DNA of 12,451 nt from JADFRG01 sp046759305 (GCA_046759305.1 JBHIBY010000069.1:1-12451), one strand, 5' to 3'. Positions 1 to 6,719 are shown, counted from the stretch's first letter. Translations and numbers: made by a program. The notes: generated by a model from the sequence alone, not told the origin.

Positions 1-179
1 AGGGGGATCGCTCACCCTATAAGACCCACATCATTAAGGGAGGATCGGGGAAGCTCACGGATAATCCACCGGGTGGACGGTGTGGTAGCTTCGATATCAT
101 CTATGTGCTCACCTTGAATGATAGTTCCGGTCAGACACTAACTACTAGCACTTCTGCGAATGTTTATTGGTTATGCTGA
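1..179 (+). CDS. C-terminal end of an unidentified, probably extracellular protein (partial)
   Basis: Reading from base 3, 58 codons are open to the left edge and end with TGA at 177-179. The peptide is rich in Gly, Ser, Thr and Asn, with stretches such as GGSGKLTDNPPGGRCGSF and a final NVYWLC. Alternating hydrophobic and polar residues and two cysteines, one near the middle and one at the very C-terminus, fit an Ig-like or fibronectin-like beta-sandwich of a secreted protein, with the cysteines possibly bridged. I do not recognise the family. The start lies outside the window. No clear terminator follows. The call rests on composition and an open frame only, so a chance frame is not excluded, although the protein-like composition makes that less likely. 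Confidence 0.55.
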   Translation, partial: GDRSPYKTHIIKGGSGKLTDNPPGGRCGSFDIIYVLTLNDSSGQTLTTSTSANVYWLC

Positions 180-277
180 ACTATCGATACCCTGGTTTAC
201 TTCAGCATGAGATTCGCCAGGATCGTTCAATCCGTAGGCGTAGTTACGTGCAATGAAGAGAGTTCAATGAATTCCTG

Positions 278-1540
278 TTGGACGGCAACCTACCAATCAT
301 GCTGATACACGAAGAAGCCCTCAAGCGCGTTCCCCTCTTTCAGGCTTTGCCCGATAGTGAACTGCGCGAACTTGCTGGTGGATTACAGCTTAGTGAGTTG
401 GATCAGGGGGAACTCATGTTTAGCGAAGGGGACAGAGGCAACCAGTGCTACATCGTTGTTGAGGGGCAGGTTGAGATCATCAAATCTTTGGGTACCGAGG
501 AAGAGCGTCTGCTTGCCATCCGCGACTCCGGCGAGGCAATTGGGGAAATGAGCCTCTTCAGTGAGGATCACCAGAGGACAGCCAGCGTACGGGCTAAAAC
601 GCCGCTCAAGCTGCTGGTGATTGAGCGAAACGATCTTGAGGCTGTTCTCCGTAGACAACCCGATCTGGCATTTGGCCTAGTGGCAACTTTGAGTCGCCGG
701 TTGGAGGAATCCGAGAATCTCACGATCAGTGATCTTCGAGAGAAGAATCGTCAGCTCCGCCAGGCCTTTGATGAACTCAAGGCTGCCCAAGCGCAGATAG
801 TCGAGAAGGAGCGGCTGGAACGGGAGCTGGAAGTCGCACGTGACATCCAAATCAGCATCTTGCCTCGCGAACTACCGGACGACTCGAACTGGGAGTTTGG
901 AGCCCATTTCTCATCCATGGAGGCAGTCGGTGGTGATTTCTACGATGTTATCGAGCTAGGTGATGGGAGGCTCGGTTTAGCGATGGGCGATGTATCGGGG
1001 CATGGAGTACCGGCTGCGCTTTTCATGTCGTTAACCGCTACGCTCATCAAGGCTGAAGCTAAGCGATCCGAGTCACCCGGTGACGTGCTGCGAGCCGTCA
1101 ACAGCCAGCTTATTGAGACAAGTGACTCAGGAATGTTCGTGACGGTGCTTTACGGGATCCTCGACAGCGTGACCCGATCGTTTGGCTACGCACGCGCTGG
1201 CCACTCAACACCACTGATAGCAAATCCCGGCGAACCGGCCCGGCAGCTGGAGGATGGTCTCGGTCAGCTCCTGGGAGTCTTCGAAGATATGGTGCTCGAC
1301 GAAGCCAACCTCACGATGCCGTCAAATGGCATGATGCTCCTTTACACAGACGGGGTCACCGAAGCCGCAAACGAACGGGAGGAGTTCTTCGGTGAAGAGG
1401 GACTGCTTGAAGCGGTCGATTCAGACGAAGATCGGCAGCCGGATGCGGTCTGCCAGAGGATCTGGGAGGCGGTGCAAGCCTTTCAGGGTGCCGCTTCGAA
1501 CGAGGACGATATTACGCTATTAGCTATTCGAGCGAACTGA
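278..1540 (+). CDS. cNMP-binding domain / SpoIIE-type PP2C serine phosphatase (RsbU-like)
   Basis: The 420-residue protein has three parts. Residues about 17-135 are a cyclic-nucleotide-binding (Crp/EPAC-type) domain, with the phosphate-binding-cassette stretch GEMSLF at 89-94 followed by QRTASVRA at 99-106. Residues about 140-190 are a charged coiled-coil linker. Residues about 190-420 are a SpoIIE/RsbU PP2C phosphatase with the metal-binding acidic motifs GGDFYD (218-223), GDVSGHG (237-243), YTDGVTE (356-362) and NEDDITLL (408-415). All PP2C metal ligands appear present, so an active Mg/Mn-dependent protein phosphatase is expected. In known members such enzymes dephosphorylate STAS-domain anti-sigma antagonists; no STAS or HATPase partner is in this window. 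The start is uncertain: TTG at 278, with GAAGAG upstream at 255-260, or ATG at 299 (residue 8). No signal peptide or membrane segment is seen, so it is cytoplasmic. Confidence 0.9.
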   Translation: MDGNLPIMLIHEEALKRVPLFQALPDSELRELAGGLQLSELDQGELMFSEGDRGNQCYIVVEGQVEIIKSLGTEEERLLAIRDSGEAIGEMSLFSEDHQRTASVRAKTPLKLLVIERNDLEAVLRRQPDLAFGLVATLSRRLEESENLTISDLREKNRQLRQAFDELKAAQAQIVEKERLERELEVARDIQISILPRELPDDSNWEFGAHFSSMEAVGGDFYDVIELGDGRLGLAMGDVSGHGVPAALFMSLTATLIKAEAKRSESPGDVLRAVNSQLIETSDSGMFVTVLYGILDSVTRSFGYARAGHSTPLIANPGEPARQLEDGLGQLLGVFEDMVLDEANLTMPSNGMMLLYTDGVTEAANEREEFFGEEGLLEAVDSDEDRQPDAVCQRIWEAVQAFQGAASNEDDITLLAIRAN

Positions 1541-1565
1541 CCGCAGGGTTCTAAGAGCCAGACAA

Positions 1566-1745
1566 TCAAGTATCGCCTGTGGGATGATCCAGCGCATAAT
1601 CAAGCGCTTCACCGGAGGACATAGCTAGCCCTGCCAGCCGGGCGGCCTCCTGTTCGTCTAACAATCGACGCGCGAGCACGTCGATCTACGCTGAATTGCC
1701 CACCGAAGATTGGCGACCCCAGACCACTATAGCCTTCGCCGGCTG
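1566..1745 (-). pseudogene. Relic of the C-terminal tail of a LuxR/AfsR-like ATPase regulator
   Basis: Reading the minus strand from 1745, 60 codons are open except for one in-frame TAG at 1688-1686, and they end with TGA at 1568-1566. The second part reads LARRLLDEQEAARLAG followed by LAMSSGEALDYAL. This closely resembles the extreme C-terminus common in Chloroflexota and Actinobacteria TPR-containing regulators and adenylate cyclases, whose typical pattern is L-R-x-L-G-E-x-A-F-x-A-A-W-A-E-G-R-A-M-S-L-E-E-A-I-A-Y-A-L. Upstream of the TAG, KAIVVWG resembles the 'RLWGAAEALR' block that precedes that tail. Nothing of the rest of such a protein (usually over 800 residues) is nearby, so this is a gene remnant. 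The family match is from memory of the pattern, not from a search. Confidence 0.4.
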
Positions 1746-1782
1746 TTAGAACTTAGGAATTGGCGCTCAATGAGTATAAGAA

Positions 1783-1829
1783 GAATGAGCAAAATGAGAC
1801 CGGGCCATGATACATCTCTTGGCCCGGTC
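1783..1829 (-). terminator. Rho-independent terminator of the membrane-protein gene
   Basis: Two perfect 10-base arms, GACCGGGCCA (1798-1807) and TGGCCCGGTC (1820-1829), enclose a 12-base loop. Read on the minus strand the hairpin is followed by TCATTTTGCTCATTCTT, a T-rich run, about 52 bases after the TAA at 1884-1882. On the plus strand no T-run follows. It therefore best serves the minus-strand gene upstream, although the U tract is interrupted. Confidence 0.65.
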
Positions 1830-1881
1830 ATCCGGTAACAACCTAGAAATCTTTACTGCGTGATCTGATTTATTCGCAGGA

Positions 1882-2817
1882 TTAGGCTGCCGGCAGCTCA
1901 GCCCCCATGGTTCCATTCAAGCGCCGGTAGGTAAGCGTCCACGCTCCAGTCGTGTAAGTCGTCATCAGACCGTAAATGGCAAGGAGCAGCGGGATCGAGA
2001 TTAGCGCACAGAGCAGGGTGATCGCTATGCCAGAAATAATCGCTGCATCGGAGCCCACAATAGCTCCGGTGATTGCGGGCAGCGCAATTGCGATAAAGGG
2101 CAGTGCGATCAGGAAACCCAGGATACCAAAACCGACGATCAGGATGAGAATCATCACCACCACCGGCCCCAGATTCTCCTTGAAGGTGGTCCATGAGCGC
2201 CCAAAGGCCTCAAAGACACCCAACTCTTCCTCAACGGCCGCTACCATGGTCAGGATGATGTAGCTATCCACGCCAAGGCCAAGGGGTATCAACAGACAGA
2301 TAAGTGGGATCAGGCACAGCACACCAATCCCCAATGTAGCTACAGCGAACAATACAGTGCCCAGTATGAGCGCCATCACGATCACGAAACCGGCTATAAA
2401 GAACAGGACGCGGATTCCGGCCAGCTTCCAGAAATACTGCAATCCGTCGCTGAACGCTTCAGAGAACGAGACGTCCGATCCTTCATCGGCTCGCCTAAAG
2501 CCGGCGATCAGTCCGCCCTGGCCGATCACTCCCAGCGCGAAGACGATAAGTGCCACAATGAACCCTAAGCACAGAAAGCCAAGAACGATTGGGATCACAA
2601 CTTCTTCCTGTATGGGAGGTACGTCCTCGAACAACGGACCGCCGTCGAAGCGTGGAAATTCTGACGAGTCAAAGTCGTAACCTCGAGTGCCTCCTCCCCA
2701 GTTGCTGAAGTTCCCGCGCCCGCTTGCGCTGCAGCCGGCGAGAATCCCGAGCAGCCACAATCCCTTGTTTCTCCAACTGATGTCCCAGGTTTTTCTCAGT
2801 ACCTCTCCGTAATCCAC
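1882..2817 (-). CDS. Polytopic membrane protein of unknown function (glycerophosphodiesterase-membrane-domain-like)
   Basis: The 311-residue protein has a short cytoplasmic amphipathic N-terminus (MDYGEVLRKTWDISWRNKG), a first hydrophobic segment at about 18-30, then a Gly/Asp-rich loop (31-70). About five more hydrophobic blocks follow at roughly 74-104, 133-160, 163-196, 217-250 and 258-290. The pattern resembles a family of conserved membrane proteins frequent in Anaerolineae, related in architecture to the integral membrane domain attached to some glycerophosphodiester phosphodiesterases. No catalytic motif is visible. The start is GTG at 2817, chosen because AGGAGG lies five bases upstream; the ATG two bases further upstream (2819) is in another frame. 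The gene is monocistronic, convergent with the phosphatase gene, and has a good terminator. The function is unknown; a transporter or lipid-related role would be speculation. Confidence 0.8.
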   Translation of the reverse strand: MDYGEVLRKTWDISWRNKGLWLLGILAGCSASGRGNFSNWGGGTRGYDFDSSEFPRFDGGPLFEDVPPIQEEVVIPIVLGFLCLGFIVALIVFALGVIGQGGLIAGFRRADEGSDVSFSEAFSDGLQYFWKLAGIRVLFFIAGFVIVMALILGTVLFAVATLGIGVLCLIPLICLLIPLGLGVDSYIILTMVAAVEEELGVFEAFGRSWTTFKENLGPVVVMILILIVGFGILGFLIALPFIAIALPAITGAIVGSDAAIISGIAITLLCALISIPLLLAIYGLMTTYTTGAWTLTYRRLNGTMGAELPAA

Positions 2818-2820
2818 ATA

Positions 2821-2829
2821 CTCCTCCTA
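2821..2829 (-). promoter_or_regulatory. Strong Shine-Dalgarno deciding the GTG start at 2817
   Basis: The plus strand CTCCTCCTA reads TAGGAGGAG on the minus strand, a near-perfect anti-16S match about five bases before the GTG at 2817. It supports that non-ATG start over the overlapping out-of-frame ATG. Confidence 0.7.
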
Positions 2830-3058
2830 ACTAGGTCACGATCTCCCGGTCTCACATGTACTTAACTCAATTGCGCGACTTGCCAGACAGTTGGCGCCTT
2901 AGATGATTGTCCTAGAGCTCATCAAAGACTGCGAGTTACGTGTGTTGAGATCCAAGAGGAACTCCGTCACTATGATGGGCAGGTCATCGCCCAGAGGTTC
3001 CGGAGCGAGTGACCCTTCCTGCGGTTGCGTGAGGGTGCCCTCAAGTTGGCGCAGTTGG

Positions 3059-3310
3059 CTATGCGTCAGTTACATGCCCCTGAGCTTCGGCGAGTTTATC
3101 CTTCAGGTCCCGGATCCGGTGCGACATTATCTCAACCAATCGAAAGGCAATCGTGGGATCCTGTTGAATCCGTGCAACGAAGTTTCGCTTATCCACAGTT
3201 AGCAACCGTGCCGGACCTCGGGCCCGAACCGTAGCGGAACGGGGATCGCGATCAAAGATCTTTCCAAGCGCACCACTTTCCATCACACCCTCGCTCTCGG
3301 GCTTAGATCA
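3059..3310 (-). pseudogene. Truncated cyclic-nucleotide-binding (Crp-type) protein
   Basis: About 80 codons encode the second half of a cNMP-binding domain. GALGKIFDRDPRSATVRA corresponds to the phosphate-binding cassette (family pattern GEMAxFxxxPRSATVRA), and LLTVDKRNF plus DPTIAFRLVEIMSHRIRDL corresponds to the C-terminal helices. An in-frame TGA lies at 3310-3308, so the first 70-80 residues of the domain (beta roll) are missing. Only about 25 bases separate the fragment from the end of the flavoprotein gene at 3336, which suggests an internal deletion. A possible original start, ATG at 3335, abuts the flavoprotein stop as TAGATG and encodes MILQYLFDLI before a stop. After the TAG at 3061-3059 a one-base shift opens 55 further codons to 2899 (HSQLRQLEGTLTQ...), perhaps the frameshifted tail. 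Some genefinders may call a 75-residue gene from GTG at 3286. Confidence 0.6.
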
Positions 3311-3793
3311 GGTCGAACAGATATTGTAAGATCATCTAGGCCTGGCGCACCAGCGCACTTGCCAGCATACGGCTGAAGGTCAACCAGAATCTTGGATCCA
3401 AGGCGCGTTGCAGTATTTCGCGATATGGCGCGCTACCAGTAAAAATGTCCCACAAGATCATGCTCATTCTCCGATTCGCGCCTTCCTTCTGCTGTTCAGC
3501 CGAGGTCATTCTCATCACCGCGTTGCGAGCAAAGCGGCGTTTCTGAATTTGGCGAGTGGCAAGGAAGATGAATTTCCCGATGTTGTTGTCGCTTTCGATG
3601 GATCTGCAGGCGGGCCAGTAGAACCGCTTGAAGTCCTCTGCAGAGATCCCCTGCAATGCTGCGGTAGTCGCCGCAGCCTTTGCGGTTCGATAGGCGGCGC
3701 CAATACCATCTTCGTACAGTCGCGTCACTCCAGAGTCTCCGATAAAGACGATGCGGTCCGCTGATGGCTGCACGGCCCCCACGATGTTGATTT

Positions 3794-3824
3794 TTGGTGA
3801 GCACCAACACGAAACAGCGTCTCA
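3794..3824 (-). other. In-frame UGA followed by a short hairpin
   Basis: On the minus strand TGA (3824-3822) interrupts the flavoprotein frame between ...LPDEWN and DAVSCWCSPKINIVGA. After 14 bases comes TTGGTGCTCACCAA, which forms a five-pair stem with the loop GCTC. Geometry (distance, G at the first loop position) falls within what is described for bacterial SECIS elements, but the stem is very short. The paralogue at 5078 and the remembered family pattern have no conserved cysteine at this spot, so a nonsense mutation is the simpler reading. Confidence 0.3.
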
Positions 3825-4232
3825 ATTCCACTCATCGGGCAGACATTTCATCACCTCTGGCGAATCCAGGAACGACTGTACAAGTTCCTTGTCGATATCT
3901 TCACCGAGCAGGCAGACGGAAACGTAATCGCCCTTCGGGATGATCGCCGCGAATTCAAGCCGGTCAATATCCAGCAAGAATACGTGCATGGAGGCGCCCA
4001 AGACCTGCTCGATCGTGTCCGCACCCAGGAAGTACTCTTGAATGAAGGTTTTTGTCGTTTGGGGCGGTTCGTATCCCGGAATTTTCCCAGCAAACAGCCG
4101 CTCCACGGAGGAGTTCACTCCCGCTGCCGCTGCAATCAGGTCGTACTCCTGGGCGGCATTTTTCCGGGTCTTGATCATAGGTCGGCCGTTGTCCAAGCTG
4201 AAATCGCTCACTCGCTCCTGGATGACATTGGT

Positions 4233-4240
4233 CCCTTTTT
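4233..4240 (-). other. Frameshift site at an A5-G3 run
   Basis: The incoming frame reads TCG AAA AAG GGA and reaches TGA seven codons later (S-R-S-E-stop). A minus-one shift after AAA AAG gives GGG ACC AAT GTC and restores the conserved frame (KKGTNVIQERV). The site resembles, but does not match, the efficient A-AAA-AAG slippery heptamer, because the preceding base is G. A one-base loss in the homopolymer, real or technical, explains it equally well. Confidence 0.5.
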
Positions 4241-4833
4241 CGACCGCAGTGATTGCAAGTGGCCGTCAAAGCTTCCCCATTTACTTCCCTTGATATCTCG
4301 GGGACCGGATCCCCGATAAACGGCGCCGATCCGCTTTTCCTGAAGCGGAGTATCGATCCTCACGGTTCCAACGTCTGTGTGCAGCATGTAGGACTCGATC
4401 CCGCGCTGCACGATCGTTGGCGGCAAGATGATTCCTTCGCTGGATAGCATTTGCACGAGCGATTCGGAGATGATTCCCCCACACATGTTGCACCCTGAGG
4501 GACCAGTATTTGAAAAGTCGCGTGGCTCATAGATATCCACATGAAGTCCGAGTCCTATGAGACCGGCCGCGTTAAGCAGGAAGTAGCTGAAAAAGGAGCC
4601 AGCAGGGCCTCCTCCTATGACACCTACCTTTGAGCCATCTACCAATTGCAGGTGTTGGTCTTCCATAGCCTCAGCCACGGGCGAATGCAGACGAATCCGC
4701 TCGGATCGTGGTCAATATGAATCGCATGCTCGTAAGCTGGCTGAATCCCCTCGGATTTCCAGTACCGAGAATCCCTAAGCACTCGTCGCGTAGCCGAGAG
4801 CCTATTTCGGCTGCGGTGTGGATCTGTATGTTT

Positions 4834-4846
4834 AGTCATTTATATA
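4834..4846 (-). promoter_or_regulatory. Possible -10 element for the minus-strand flavoprotein unit
   Basis: The minus strand reads AAAAAGATATATAAATGAC here, with a TATATA hexamer at 4846-4841 and no recognisable -35 at the usual distance. The CRP-like palindrome centred at 4880.5 would sit about 41-47 bases upstream of the implied start, the class II activator position. This is a weak, motif-only assignment. Confidence 0.3.
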
Positions 4847-4859
4847 TCTTTTTGGGCGG

Positions 4860-4920
4860 AAATCCGTGGATTTGTGATATTTATCACTGTTTGGCCAATC
4901 GTTCATCATTGAAATGAACG
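4860..4920. promoter_or_regulatory. Cluster of three palindromes in the divergent intergenic region, one CRP-like
   Basis: Three perfect inverted repeats lie within 61 bases: AAATCC-GT-GGATTT (4860-4873), immediately followed by GTGATA-TT-TATCAC (4874-4887), then CGTTCAT-7-ATGAACG (4900-4920). The middle one extends to TGTGA-N6-TCACT (4873-4888), matching nine of ten bases of the Crp half-sites TGTGA-N6-TCACA. It sits between the two divergent flavoprotein genes, one of which is followed by a cNMP-domain remnant. This is the natural place for a Crp/Fnr-family operator controlling one or both genes. The rest of the roughly 400-base gap (4679-5077) shows no convincing gene. Confidence 0.5.
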
Positions 4921-5064
4921 AGGTGCTGTATTTCAGATCCAGGAGCTCACGGTTCGTCGTAATATTTGCAGGCCAAGCCTCTGTTGGATTCCATGTGAGA
5001 GGCCTTGAAATCATAGCTATGAACCTGTGGGATTTCGAGTAGCATACCAGTTTCGCGGAACGGC

Positions 5065-5080
5065 AGGAGATGACGGAGTG
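5065..5080 (+). promoter_or_regulatory. Shine-Dalgarno deciding the GTG start at 5078
   Basis: AGGAG at 5065-5069 stands eight bases before GTG 5078. No comparable site precedes GTG 5027, so the shorter protein is preferred. Confidence 0.6.
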
Positions 5081-6349
5081 AGTTCTTTGGGACCACTGAA
5101 AGATGGGGGAAATGTTGCCATCATTGGAGGAGCTCCGGCGGGGGCCGGGTGCGCGTTGGCTCTCCTCCGTATGGCATCGGATATGGGACGACGCATTCAT
5201 GTGACGATCATCGAGAGGAAAGAGTTTGCGGGGGAACTGGACCACAACCAGTGCCTGGGAGTTCTGTCCCCGCCACTTCCATCTTTATTGAAACACGACT
5301 TGAATCTCCCATTTCCTTCCCACTTGAGCCGAGGTGAGATCCACGAGTACATCGTGCACGGAGAGAAGGAGAAATTATCTCTCGACGCGGATGATTATCC
5401 TTCGGTGGCTCTGCGCAGAGTGCAGTTTGACGAATACATGCTAAATGCCGCGCGCGAGCGGGGAGCTAAGATCCTGCGTGCAAGGGCGGTTGACTTGGAG
5501 TTCCAGGATCAAGGGGTTGTGATCGAGACGGACCATACGCCGGTGGAGGCAGATGTCGTAGTGGGAGCTTTCGGATTAGAGGAAAGCAGCGCCACCATGT
5601 TTGAGGTCAATAGCAGATATCGCAAGCCCAAAGCTCTGGAAAGCGTAGTTACGAAATATCATCCCGGGGATAAGGTCATGGATGATTTTGGTCTCCGCAT
5701 TCATGCCTTTCTCCCGACCCAACTCCGTATTGAGTTTGGGGCCATCACACCAAAGGGAAACCACCTCAGCATTATCATTGCAGGCCAATCCGTTGATGCA
5801 GATCTGATGAAGGCGTTTCTCCGCCACCCAAACTCCCATAAGGAGCTGGCCAATCTGGAACTCGCAGGTCGAATAGACTCAAACGATCTGGATTTCTACA
5901 CAGGCCGCTTCCCCCGCTCTATTGCCCGGGATTACTATGGCGACCGATATGTTATGGCCGGCGATGCGGCCGGGCTGGTGCGGGCCTTCAAAGGTAAGGG
6001 AGTCACCGCTGCGGTTCAAACGGGCATCCGGGCTGCGAACGTGATCCTCAAGAAGGGTATCTCTAAGCAAGCGTTTCATACGTACTATCGCAAGGAAAAT
6101 ATCGAGACCATTCGAGATCTACCCTACAGCCGCTTGATGCGTCTGGTCACGATTGGGCTCGAACGCTCACGGATGATCGATCCAATTCTTCGGGCCGCGA
6201 AAACTGAACCTCGTCTCCAGGAAGCACTTTACGACGCGGTATCGGGTCGAGCCACGAGCCGACACGTTTGGGCCAACGGCCTCTCGGCTCGCAGTCTGAC
6301 ATCGATTGCCCGAAGCCTACTCGGTAGGTCAAAGCGCAAAAGCTGCTGA
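5078..6349 (+). CDS. Geranylgeranyl-reductase-like FAD-dependent oxidoreductase
   Basis: About 423 residues. The N-terminal FAD motif reads NVAIIGGAPAGAGCALAL (about residues 12-29), with Ala in place of the third Gly of the usual GxGxxG. HVTIIERKEF supplies the acidic residue of the second strand. The second FAD motif, YVMAGDAAGLVRAFKGKGVT, lies in the C-terminal third. This order is that of geranylgeranyl-reductase-like group-3 flavoproteins, which reduce isoprenoid or other hydrophobic substrates; the real substrate is unknown. The start is GTG at 5078, because AGGAG at 5065-5069 is eight bases upstream; a longer form from GTG 5027 adds 17 residues without homology-like features. It is divergent from the broken minus-strand paralogue, with which it shares FAD motifs, an IxPKGxxxS core and overall length. 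No partner gene follows; a hairpin lies just downstream. The name is a family-level call only. Confidence 0.8.
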   Translation: MSSLGPLKDGGNVAIIGGAPAGAGCALALLRMASDMGRRIHVTIIERKEFAGELDHNQCLGVLSPPLPSLLKHDLNLPFPSHLSRGEIHEYIVHGEKEKLSLDADDYPSVALRRVQFDEYMLNAARERGAKILRARAVDLEFQDQGVVIETDHTPVEADVVVGAFGLEESSATMFEVNSRYRKPKALESVVTKYHPGDKVMDDFGLRIHAFLPTQLRIEFGAITPKGNHLSIIIAGQSVDADLMKAFLRHPNSHKELANLELAGRIDSNDLDFYTGRFPRSIARDYYGDRYVMAGDAAGLVRAFKGKGVTAAVQTGIRAANVILKKGISKQAFHTYYRKENIETIRDLPYSRLMRLVTIGLERSRMIDPILRAAKTEPRLQEALYDAVSGRATSRHVWANGLSARSLTSIARSLLGRSKRKSC

Positions 6350-6354
6350 TTAGC

Positions 6355-6378
6355 AGGGCTCGGGTCGAGCTCTTATTA
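6355..6378 (+). terminator. Candidate terminator of the plus-strand flavoprotein gene
   Basis: AGGGCTCG (6355-6362) pairs with CGAGCTCT (6366-6373), with one G-U pair and a three-base loop, followed by TATTA. It begins six bases after the stop codon. The stem is convincing but the U tract is poor, so the call is moderate. Confidence 0.4.
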
Positions 6379-6590
6379 CCTCTGGCGTTGCGGGTTAGCT
6401 TCCATACGGACGCCGTTCGCTGCAGCGTCAAGCAAAGGCCAATATAGGCACAAAGAGGCTTGGAAATCAGCTTCGAGGCGTTCAGGGGTCGCTATAAGGA
6501 CTAGTCTGAACAAGCGACCTAGAGGGTTGCGGGCGGGCTACAACCCACCTCGCTTTTCCGGCCGCCGCTGTCTTGGGAGACAATTCTAGG

Positions 6591-6662
6591 AGCGGGTGAC
6601 GGGAATCGAACCCGTGACATCCTGCTTGGGAAGCAGACGTTCTACCGCTGAACTACACCCGC
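6591..6662 (-). tRNA. tRNA-Gly (anticodon CCC)
   Basis: The minus strand folds as a 72-base cloverleaf. The acceptor arms are GCGGGTG (6662-6656) and CACCCGC (6598-6592), the D arm contains AGTTCAGCGGTAGAAC, and the T arm is CGGGTTCGATTCCCG. The anticodon stem TCTGC/GCAGG (one weak pair) closes the loop TTCCCAA, giving anticodon CCC, which reads GGG glycine codons. The discriminator base is U. The 3' CCA is not fully encoded (TCC follows the acceptor stem), so it would be added after transcription. It stands alone between a plus-strand gene and the repeat region and has its own strong promoter. Confidence 0.93.
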
Positions 6663-6719
6663 TCGTCGTGGCTCCTGCAGCCATACAATCCAACAGGCGC
6701 TCGATCTAGCTCATTGCGG

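Larger units (their letters stand above)
3336..4666 (-). pseudogene. Geranylgeranyl-reductase-like FAD oxidoreductase, interrupted by one frameshift and one in-frame UGA
   Basis: Joined across its two lesions the gene would encode about 443 residues. The N-terminal part has an FAD dinucleotide motif (VGVIGGGPAGSFFSYF), the acidic end of the second strand (DIYEPRDF) and a cysteine motif CNMCGGIISE. The middle (NVIQERVSDFSLDNGRPMI, then IPKGDYVSVCLLGE) is in the next frame. The C-terminal part has the second FAD motif RIVFIGDSGVTRLYEDG and GIGAAYRTAKAAA, typical of geranylgeranyl-reductase/digeranylgeranylglycerophospholipid-reductase-like flavoproteins. Frame is lost at AAAAAGGG (4233-4240), and the later part carries TGA at 3824-3822 within the frame. 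The rest looks intact, so any inactivation is recent. The start is either ATG at 4666 or GTG at 4678; neither has a good ribosome site. It is a distant paralogue of the divergent gene at 5078 and probably preceded the cNMP gene in an operon. Sequencing error or recoding cannot be excluded. Confidence 0.7.

Noticed and set aside
2903..3202. 99-codon plus-strand frame opposite the cNMP remnant
   Set aside because: It is the complement of the cNMP-domain fragment and its tail, has an odd Cys/Arg/Ser-rich composition and no ribosome site.
4639..4839. 66-codon minus-strand frame starting MTKHTDPHRS, upstream of and overlapping the flavoprotein start
   Set aside because: It has no recognisable motif, no Shine-Dalgarno sequence (its ATG abuts the TATATA element), a composition rich in Arg and Trp, and it overlaps the conserved N-terminal region of the flavoprotein in another frame. 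A short leader peptide is possible but not supported.
5027..5077. Longer form of the plus-strand flavoprotein starting at GTG 5027
   Set aside because: The 17 extra residues have no family-like pattern, and a good Shine-Dalgarno sequence (AGGAG, 5065-5069) points to GTG 5078.
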